64,000 nt of DNA from assembly GCA_024362935.1 (NCBI GenBank), contig JANCRA010000006.1:35209924-35273923 (forward strand). Reading direction: 5' to 3'. The first letter of the stretch is position 1; each line of letters opens with the position of its first letter. This DNA comes from Setophaga petechia (Eukaryota; Chordata; Aves; Passeriformes; Parulidae). This document shows positions 56,686 to 64,000 of this stretch, piece after piece. Under the pieces are notes generated by a model. The model had not been told where the DNA came from. It ran no database searches and saw nothing but the letters and a program-made list of their open reading frames with translations. A program made the position numbers and the translations under genes.

Positions 56686-56775
56686 CTGGGAAGGGTGAAA
56701 GTTTGACAAGAAACTTTAACAGATATGTATGCTTGGCAGAAAGATTTTTGAATGTAGAATCTGAAGAAGGAATAG
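56686..56775 (+). mobile_element. LTR fragment of the 13.7-kb type, left of nested insertion
   Basis: gctgggaagggtgaaagttt, gacaagaaac and agaaagatttttgaatgtag match the start of the LTR at 13758 (minus). It resumes after the nested element at 58056 (aatagaaacgaaagcaagttttgat...) and ends near 58092. Confidence 0.75.
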
Positions 56776-58055
56776 TGTGGTGGTTTAACTGGAACTGGGA
56801 CATCTGGGATATGCTGTTTTTGTTGTGGTCACCAATAGGTATTCGGATTTTAATACTTGCACCTGGTTTGGCCACTGGAGCATTGGATCCGCCTCTGAGA
56901 CCACCCACACAGGGCTTAAAAGCAGGGCTCTCCTCCCTTGGAGCCCTCTTTGAATTTCCGGAGGGAAGCGTTGCATCTCTCCCCTGGCCCAGCTGCTAGC
57001 TGGGCGGGGGGAGGGGACAAAGCCACGTGGCCTGGAGAGGTAGGCCTGCCCCCCCCCCCCCCCCATGAGGGTGGGAGACAGACAGAGAGACCCCAGGAGC
57101 CATAGGACAGCCCCCCCCTCCCCAGGAGAGAGAGTGCCATGCCTGGGACTGTTATCTTGGACTGTGATATCATGTGCTGCTGTGACGAATGGGGGGGGGG
57201 GGGCGGGAACGGTGCGGTGAGGAGCCCAGCTGCTTGTGAGAGCTTTTAACACTTTGTGGACAATGAAAACTTTACAGAACATTAACCCTTCCTAGAAGAG
57301 AGATAAGAGTGGAGGATGAAGGAAGAAATAGGCCAGTGGGGAGCTCTGGCAAGAGAGAGAGAGATATTGGAGGAATGGAGAGGATGGAGTGGCATTTTTG
57401 CTGGACTCTTGTTTTGTATAGCCATGGACTGTTTCCTTGTGATACAGAGACTGCATTGCAGGGGGAAGCAAGGAATCAGAGCCAAGAGAGTTCAGTGTTG
57501 AGACCCCTCGGCCCCAGGGGGTGTAAAAGAAATGGGGGGGGACAAAGGTCCCAGAGATGAGACTGTGCTCTGTTTGGAATGGGACAAGGCATCCTTAAAA
57601 ACTCCACCCTCGAAGCAGGCCCCTGCCCCATGCAAGGTGGTGAGAGCACCGGGCATGGATGGAAGATGTCACAATGGCAAAGGATACTCCAGGCGGTGCT
57701 ACTTGTGACAAGAAGCCCATGGCACAAGGAAGGACTCCATCTACTCTTGATGAACTGAAGATTCGATTATCCAAAGGGTGGTTGCCTGACCAAGAGTTGG
57801 TGATTTTGGGAAACATAAATGTACTGGGAATTTGGTGGGAGGAGGAGGGGAAGTGTTTCTGTGTAGTTTTCATTTTCCTTGTGTTTATTTTCTTTCTTTG
57901 TCGTTGAGTCTTTGTAGCTTAGTTAATAAAGTTTTCTCTTTTTCCCCTAAGTAGGAGCCTGCTTTGCTTATTTCCGGGTACCACCTCACAGCAGACGCCA
58001 GGGAGAGGATGTTCTCATGGGGGCATTGGCATTGTGCCAGTGTCAAACCATGACA
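56776..58055 (+). mobile_element. Long solo LTR, copy 2, with 5-bp target-site duplication
   Basis: TGTGGTGGTTTAAC...AAACCATGACA, 1280 bp; aatag lies on both sides (56771-56775 and 58056-58060). Poly(A) signal AATAAA at 57925-57930. Same family as 20657-22068. Sits inside the LTR fragment of the 13.7-kb type. Confidence 0.88.
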
Positions 58056-58096
58056 AATAGAAACGAAAGCAAGTTTTGATATAGAAGAAAAGAACT

Positions 58097-58190
58097 GTCC
58101 AGGTGTCCTCATCCTGTGTGCATTCAATGTTATCCCATCCAAGCAGGCAGTTTAACACAAGCAGCCGTTTCACTAAGCTTAATTAATAAC
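58097..58190 (-). mobile_element. Inverted copy of part of the class I-type LTR
   Basis: Reverse complement of 54337-54440 (aactgtccaggtgtcctcat, gttatcccatccaagcaggc, aagcttaattaataacag). Confidence 0.7.
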
Positions 58191-58960
58191 AGAAAAAAAA
58201 AACTATATAACAAAGCTACTTTAACAAATGGTCCCAGCCCATATTTGCTCCCTGTGTCATCCTGATCCATATGGTCCCACTCCCTAGGATCCCAGTCCAT
58301 ATTTGATCCCAGTCCAGTTTAATCCCAGTCTGTGTGGTCCTGCACACACTCCCAGGGTCTGGAATTCCAGTCCCCAGCCAGGAAAAAATGTTCCTGCCCT
58401 TGAGCTTCCTTCCTATCTTTTTAAAAATTAGAATGAAATTATAAATAAATAAGTAAATAATAATTAAAGCGAAATAATTATAATGAAAATGAAATATAAC
58501 AATTTAAATTCTTACTTACAATACTCCCATAATGATTCAAGGCAAAAAAACCAATAACTATTACTATAACATTACCAATAAATACAAATAAATTATATAC
58601 CAAGAAATAACTTTTGAAAGTTTTAACTCGATGACTTAATATACTTGAGATAAAAAATATCTAAAAAAACTAACATACAATCTAACACACCTTAGTAAAA
58701 CAATTCGTATTACAAATACACTAAACACAAAACCAAACACCACTATAATTTCTGAGACATTTTAAAAAAACAATTAAACTTTAATAACATCCTTAAGTAC
58801 TCTAAAACAAATAAAATTATTTCTAAAAGATGTATTGTGTGTGCATGGTTTTATTTGGATATTGGTTTTTGAACTGTTAGAGGCTAGATGATGTAAAAAA
58901 TCATTTAATCAGCTGAGAAGGCGGCATTCTGCAAACAGAAGTGACTGAAAATGAACGGGA
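58191..58960. other. AT-rich DNA without a gene
   Basis: 58240-58410 has tgatcccagtccagtt-type words and tctggaattccagtcccc, the reverse complement of the flank seen at 10940-10980. 58420-58830 is very AT-rich with no open frame. Confidence 0.4.
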
Positions 58961-58964
58961 CAGA

Positions 58965-59426
58965 AATCGGTAACTCTGAAAGTTTTATTTGCTATCAAAT
59001 ACATCCCACACACCCAGCCCCACACAATCCCCATCCCACTTCTCCCAATCTCCTTCAAACCCCATCTCACTGTGGTGGCTGTGGAATTGAGGGAGTTTGG
59101 CCTGGGACTGAGTTTTTTTGAGGAGGGAACACAAAATCTGAGAGGGGTTTGAGCCTTCATGGGTTAAAATTCATTTGTTTCCCATGGGATTTGAGAGGTT
59201 TTGAGGTGACAGATGAATCCCTCTTGGCTTTTGGAGTGCAAAGAGATGGAGAAGAAAATAAAATTAAGGTGAAACTAAAAGGAGAAGCAGCCAGGTGTGT
59301 TCCCAACATGGATCACAGGGAACATGGGGCACCAGGGCTGTGCCCAAAGTGCCTCCTTCAGCGGGGGATGGAACTGGAGCAGCGCACGAAGCTCTTCCCG
59401 CACTCGGGGCACTCGCAGGGCTTCCC
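58965..59426 (-). other. 3' UTR of the zinc-finger gene
   Basis: Minus strand from the stop codon at 59427 to the poly(A) region. It contains the ggagattgggagaagtggga block that is duplicated twice on the + strand (10.5 and 22.4 kb). Confidence 0.65.
58984..58989 (-). terminator. Poly(A) signal of the zinc-finger gene
   Basis: AATAAA on the minus strand in agcaaataaaactttcagag, 438 bases after the stop codon; the same context is in the copies at 10622 and 22532. Confidence 0.75.
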
Positions 59427-60419
59427 TTACCGGTGCCTCCGTTGGTGTTGGGTCAAGTGAGAGCTGCTGGAGAAGCTCTTCCCACACTGGGGACACTCGT
59501 AGGGCCTCTCCCCGGTGTGGATGCGCCGATGGGTGATGAGGTTCGAGTTTTGCTTGAATCCCTTCCCGCAGTTGGGGCATTGGAAGGGCTTCTCCTCTCT
59601 GTGAATCCAATAGTGCTTGAGGAGATGGGAGCTGGTCAGAAACCTCTTCCTGCATTTATCACACTCGTAGGGCCTCTCCCCAGTGTGGATCTTTTGGTGG
59701 ACAATCAGGTGGTAGCTCCGGCTGAAGCTCTTCCCACACTCCCCACACTCGTAGGGCCTCTCCCCAGTGTGGGTCCTCTGGTGGTCGATCAGGGTGGAGC
59801 TCTGGCTGAAGCTCTTCCCACATTCCTCACACCTGTGGGGCCTCTCCCCAGTGTGGATGCGTCGGTGCCGGACAAGATCGGAGTTCTGCCTGAAGCCCTG
59901 CCCGCAGTCGGGGCAGCGGAAGGGCCTCTCCTCTGTGTGCGTGCGCTGGTGCACGAGGAGATGGGAGCTGCTCTGAAACCTCTTCCTGCACTGATCACAC
60001 TCGTAGGGCCGTTCCCCAGTGTGGCTCCTCTGGTGACGGATCAGAGTGGAGCTCTGGCTGAAGCTCTTCCCACACTCCCCACACTCGTAGGGCCTCTCCC
60101 CAGTGTGGGTCCTCTGGTGCGCGATCAGGTTGGAGCTCCTCCTGAAGCTCTTCCCACACTCCCCGCACATGTGGGGCTTCTCCCCATTATGGAGCTGCTC
60201 ATGGAGCACCAGCTCCAAGCTCTGGCTCCATCTCCGGCCGCCTTCCCGGCCCAGGCTGGCTCTTTCCCCCTCACATCCCCGCCAGCTGCGTTTGCAGCCC
60301 CTCCTCGTGCGGCATCTCCGGCCCTTTTCCTCCCCGGTGGCTTCCTGCGCCGTGGAGCCGCTCCAAACGGCCTCTTCCACCAGGTTCTGCCGCGGGCATT
60401 TGTCCTCCCTGCTCTCCAT
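59427..60419 (-). CDS. C2H2 zinc-finger protein, nine fingers (last exon)
   Basis: 330 residues from ATG 60419. Residues 1-80 are a basic, charged N-terminus ([11 protein letters not shown]...) with a decayed finger ([11 protein letters not shown]). Residues about 85-330 hold nine intact C-x2-C-x12-H-x3-H fingers joined mostly by TGERPYEC linkers; two linkers deviate (TEERPF, REEKPF). Fingers 1-4 and 5-8 show the same order of types (SF, SF, RKRF, GxGF), so a four-finger block was duplicated. Predicted base-contact residues (-1,2,3,6), fingers 1-9: RSNA, QSTR, SSHV, QSDR, QSTD, RYHV, TSHK, QSNT, SSHQ. It is likely a nuclear DNA-binding regulator; target unknown. No KRAB or SCAN domain is seen in the window. 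An upstream exon (60652-60587) splices in phase, but a TAG follows the junction, so the ATG at 60419 is chosen as start. Confidence 0.9.
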   Translation of the reverse strand: MESREDKCPRQNLVEEAVWSGSTAQEATGEEKGRRCRTRRGCKRSWRGCEGERASLGREGGRRWSQSLELVLHEQLHNGEKPHMCGECGKSFRRSSNLIAHQRTHTGERPYECGECGKSFSQSSTLIRHQRSHTGERPYECDQCRKRFQSSSHLLVHQRTHTEERPFRCPDCGQGFRQNSDLVRHRRIHTGERPHRCEECGKSFSQSSTLIDHQRTHTGERPYECGECGKSFSRSYHLIVHQKIHTGERPYECDKCRKRFLTSSHLLKHYWIHREEKPFQCPNCGKGFKQNSNLITHRRIHTGERPYECPQCGKSFSSSSHLTQHQRRHR

Positions 60420-60428
60420 GCTCAGCTC

Positions 60429-60431
60429 CTA
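60429..60431 (-). other. In-frame stop just after the splice junction of the zinc-finger gene
   Basis: The upstream exon ends in phase 1 (GCA G at 60590-60587, then GTGAGG). Joined to the acceptor CAG ending at 60434, the next codons are GAG TAG GAG CTG AGC ATG. The TAG (60431-60429) stands five codons before the ATG of the 330-residue frame. Related bird genes, as I recall them, have AAG (Lys) there. Confidence 0.65.
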
Positions 60432-60586
60432 CTCTGGGTGAGGAAGGACAAGGACAGGATGGGATTTGCCTCTGTGCCACAGGCAAGGGCAAGGAGATCC
60501 CCCCAGGGCTGGGCTGCAGCTGGGACCGTACTGGGCTGAGAGATGGAGCAGCACAGAGGGGAAAGGGACACTGACTTCCTCCTCAC

Positions 60587-60652
60587 CTGCCTCAGTGTCC
60601 CGGGGCATCTTGCTCTTCCTCGCAGCCTCCCAGGGCTTGGCAATGGGAAATC
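60587..60652 (-). CDS. Upstream coding exon of the zinc-finger gene
   Basis: 66 bp between acceptor CAAACCAG (ending 60653) and donor GCAG/GTGAGG (60587/60586). It codes FPLPSPGRLRGRARCPGTLR or, in the frame that joins the finger exon, KSKMPRDTEA. The MPRDTEA ending fits the exon before the finger exon in related bird genes. With the intron 60586-60434 (153 bp) this gives a conventional GT-AG junction. Confidence 0.6.
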
Positions 60653-60899
60653 CTGGTTTGGGGAAAACAAAGGATGAGCACGTTGAGTTTGAAGGTCCCT
60701 CTGCCCAAGTCCATCTCTACAAGTCACCGGTCATCTGGGCTGCAAAAAAACCTCCCAAACACCAAGATTCAGCCCTGAAAAAGCCTTCCAGGAGTTCCCC
60801 ATCCCTGGTCCCTCCCCTTTGGTGTTCGGGGGTTCCCCCCTGTCCCAGCTGCTGGGGTCACGCTTGGATTGGGGGTCCCCCTTCTCGTCAGTGCCGGCC

Positions 60900-62680
60900 C
60901 AACCTTATACTGGGATGAACTGGGATCATGCTGGAGGTGACTGAGATCATACTGGCAGTGAGTGCCACTACACTGATGCTGACTGGGAGTGCTTGAGAGC
61001 AAATGGAATCATACTGGAAGAAACTGGGAGCCACTGGAAACAAGCTGGAGGGAACTGGGCTACACTGGGACATACTGGGAGGGACTGGAACAAAAGTGAG
61101 GGTGAAAGAGAGCAACTGGAACCATGTGCAGCACAACTGCTTCATACAGGCAGGGACTGGGAGCACACTGGGCTCATCTTTGGATCATACTGGGAGGGAC
61201 TGGACTAATACTGGGAGTATCTGAGAGCGACTGGGAACACACCCTGCACATCATCCCCCATACTGGGCCTGACTGGGAGCAACTGGGAGCACACTGGCAG
61301 CAAATGGCATCATACTGGGACTGACTGGGCTGATCTAGGAAGCAACTGGAACCACACTGGAGGCAGCTGGGACCACACCGGGAGAGATTGGAAGCAACTG
61401 GGATTATACTGGGACCACACTGGGAGGGTTGGCATGGGACTGGGATCAAACTGGAGCTTACTGGGATCATATTGGGGTTGAAAGGGACTGACTGGGATCA
61501 CACTTTGGGCTACTGGGAACAGCTGAGAGAAACTGGGATGATGCTGCAGGCAAATTGGAGGAACTGGGAAGGACTGGATGCATGCTGGAGGGAACTGGGA
61601 TATACTGGGCATGACTGGGGGATCATACTGGGAGAACTGACACCTAACTGGGGTCACTGGCAGTGCCTGGAAATGACTACAGACATGCTGCAAGCAAACT
61701 GGGATATACTGGGAGTGTCTGTAATCATACCGGGGGGACTGGAACCACACTGGGAACAACTGGGACCATGCTGGGGAGAACTGGGACCACACTGGGGGCA
61801 ACTGGGAGTGAGTGGGACCATGCTGGGAGGGACTGGGATCATCTGGGGAGTGACTGGGACTAGAGCAGGGACAACTGGGTCCAACTGGGACCATACTGGG
61901 AGCGTCTGTAACCACAGAGGAGTGATGGAAGCACACCGGGAACAGTCGGGCACATGCTGGGAGCAACTGGGATCACACTGGGGGCACTGGCATCAGACTG
62001 GGAGTGACTGGGAGTAACTGGGATTAGACTGCAAGTGACTGGGATCATACTGGAGTGGCTACACTCATACTGGGATTATACTGGGTGTGAATGGAACCTG
62101 ACTGGGGGTTACTGGGAGCTACTGGGCCCATGCTGGGAGGAAAATGTGACACACTGGGAGCAACTGGGATCGGCTGGAAGGTGCTGGAACCGTGCTGAGA
62201 GAACTGAGACTACAACTGGGGAAACTGGGATCATACTGGGAGCAACTGGGATCACGCTTTGAGCAACAGATGGAAACTGGGATTATGCTAGAGGAAACTG
62301 GAAGTAACTGGGAAAGACTGGGATCATTCTGAGGTAACTAAAACATACTGGGAGTGTCTCTAACCATACTGGGGGCACTGGAACCACACTGGGAACAGCT
62401 GGGATCATGCTGGGAGCAACTGGGACCATGCTGGGGGAAACTGAATCTACCCTGGAGGCAACTGGGCACGACTGGGACCCTGCTGGGAGGGACTAGGACT
62501 GTTCTTGGGGAAACTGGGATCATAATGGGAGGAACTGGGAACATCTGGAATTATGCTGGGAGCAACTGGGATCACACTGGGATCACAGTGAGAGAAGCTG
62601 AGTCCATACTGGGTTACACTGGGATCCCATTGAGAGCGACTGGAGTCATACTGGGATTGACTGGGAGTGGCTGAGTTTGT
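60900..62680 (+). repeat. ~21-bp minisatellite (actgggatcatactgggag) in the zinc-finger gene's 5' intron
   Basis: About 80 degenerate units of actgggaccayactgggag type with a dominant 21-bp spacing (for example actgggaccatgctggggaga) and 10-11 bp half units. Frames are open by periodicity. It lies upstream of the coding exons on the minus strand, so it is probably intronic. Confidence 0.85.
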
Positions 62681-63600
62681 GGATTTTGGGGGGTTTGGAT
62701 TTTGGAGGATTTTATTGGCATTTTGAGGGGGAGTTTTTCTGGGGATGTTTGGGGATTTATTGAAATATTTTATGATGCTTTTTTGAATTTTGGGTTTTTA
62801 CTGGGATTTTGTTGGGATTTTTTTTTGATTCTCAGAAATTCTGGGGGTTTTATTGGGATTTCTAGGAGATTTTGGGGGGATTTCATTGGAATTGTGGTGG
62901 CATTTAGTGGGATTCATTGGGGGTTTGGGGTTTTTTGGGATTTTTGGTGGGATTTGGGGGGGTTTGTGAAGATCTTTTGGGTGTTGCCAGGATTTCTTTG
63001 GATCTTGGTGGAGATTTTATGGGACTTTTTATGGTTTTGGGGACATTTCTGGGGAATTTGCAAAGTTTAATCAGGATTTTTGGGGTGATTGTGATTTCAA
63101 AGGATTTTGTGGGCTTTTATTTGGATTCTAGGGTGTTCTAGTGGGATATTTGAGAGATTTAATTGGGATTTTGTGGGTTCTATTGGGACTTTCAGGGTCT
63201 TTAAAGAGATTTTGGTGCCTCTCAGCCCTTCCCAACACCCAGGGAATGGCCCAAAGCCCCCCAAAATTCCACTAAAACCCCACAAAATCCCCCAAAATTA
63301 CAAGAAAATCCTCAAAAACCCCAGAAAAATCTCTGAAAATCCGAGTGGAACTCCCCAAAATTTTAAAAAACTCCCAAAAATTTCAATAAATCCCCCACCC
63401 AAAAAGCCCCCACAACCCCTACACCCAAAATCCAAACCCCTCTAAATCAACAAAACCCCCCAGAACCATGTAACCATCCCAAAACCCAATAATTCTCCTC
63501 AAAAACTGCAATAATTTTCCCCAAACTCCCCAAAAAATTCCCCAAAGCCCAAAAAAGCCACCCCAAAATCCCCACAAATCCCCCCCAAACCCCCCCCCAG
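62681..63600. repeat. G/T-rich tract switching to C/A-rich tract at about 63235
   Basis: 62690-63210 is gggattttggggg-type on the + strand. 63240-63600 is ccccaaaattcc-type, the same style on the other strand. 63300-63560 is the reverse complement of about 8240-8520. The switch creates a large imperfect inverted repeat. Confidence 0.7.
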
Positions 63601-63800
63601 ACTCAGTGGGGCCGTCCTGGATCAGGGGGCACCGGCCGGTGGAACAGGAGCCACTTCAGGGGGCCCTCGGAGCTGTTTGGGAAGGGGGCACCATGGGAGA
63701 CCCCCAAAAAACCGGGGGGGAGGGAACCCCTGTTGTGCCCCACTCCCTCTGAAACCCCCAGACCCCGGTTCAGGGTGGGCCTGGAACCCCCCGGGACCCC
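63600..63800 (-). other. Candidate 5' exon of the zinc-finger gene; inverted paralogue of 7935-8140
   Basis: Minus strand tctcccatggtgcccccttc, gctccgagggccccctgaag and tggctcctgttccaccggcc are strongly conserved with the left copy. A conserved GC-rich block 3 kb upstream of the coding exons could be the untranslated first exon. No transcript evidence is available here. Confidence 0.5.
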
Positions 63801-64000
63801 CAAATCTCTCCCGGGACCCCTCCAGGAACCCCAAAGCCCCCAGAGCTCCCCCAGTGTTGGCCCAGAACCCTGGACCCCAAAAACCTCCCCAGGACTCTCA
63901 GACCCACCCATTCCCCCAAAATTCACCCCAGACCTACCTGTGACTCCCCTCAAATCCATCAGACTGCCCCAAATCACCCTCAGACCACTCAATCCTCCCC

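Noticed and set aside
59295..60539. 414-residue + strand open frame
   Set aside because: It is antisense to the nine-finger exon; its periodic [14 protein letters not shown] pattern is the complement of the finger and linker repeats.
1..64000. A complete novel defence, toxin or biosynthetic system
   Set aside because: No operon-like gene groups, enzymes or toxin genes were seen; the content is host genes, pseudogenes, retroelements and tandem repeats.

Overview
The window is vertebrate, and most likely songbird, nuclear DNA. This is inferred from the repeats: CR1 LINE fragments, a tRNA-Ile-like SINE with a CR1-type tail, many endogenous-retrovirus LTRs of avian type, an avian OR14-like olfactory receptor, a Topors-like RING gene and a C2H2 zinc-finger gene of a family expanded in birds. 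It has no bacterial features and few intact genes. It reads as a repeat-rich, segmentally duplicated accessory region.

Layout. 0-7.1 kb: a scrambled, heavily decayed class I (gammaretrovirus-like) provirus ending in a clear LTR. 7.1-8.8 kb: a CpG-island promoter followed by G-rich DNA that reappears inverted at the right edge (63.2-64.0 kb). 8.8-12.4 kb: an LTR, copies of a zinc-finger-gene 3' UTR and three kinds of minisatellite. 12.4-16.9 kb: a minus-strand class II provirus (LTR, env, integrase, RNase H, end of RT), truncated on its 5' side. 18.0-19.5 kb: a Topors-like RING pseudogene split by an LTR. 20.7-28.6 kb: solo LTRs, a SINE, a ~40-bp minisatellite and a ~200-bp satellite. 30.0-30.9 kb: one intact olfactory receptor gene, the best protein-coding gene of the window with the zinc-finger gene. 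32-44 kb: CR1, minisatellites, solo LTRs and inverted duplications. 44.6-52.6 kb: a complete but broken class II provirus with nearly identical LTRs and a perfect 6-bp target-site duplication. 52.6-58.2 kb: the rest of the inverted arm and nested LTRs. 59.0-64.0 kb: a minus-strand nine-finger C2H2 gene with its 3' UTR, an upstream coding exon, a minisatellite intron and a candidate 5' exon.

How the parts relate. Host sequence at 38.6-40.4 kb is present inverted at 43.8-44.6 plus 52.6-53.8 kb, and the intact arm keeps the empty integration site of the 8.07-kb provirus. A related block around 26.1-29.0 kb repeats the same order of satellite, minisatellite and flanking module. The two window ends are inverted paralogues that look like the 5' parts of two zinc-finger loci; only the right one keeps its coding exon. 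I found no evidence of a new enzymatic or defence system. The most interesting signals are the young LTRs around an old-looking retroviral interior, the preserved empty site, dense arrays of CRE-like octamers, several datable nested insertions, and a stop codon just after a splice junction of the zinc-finger gene.
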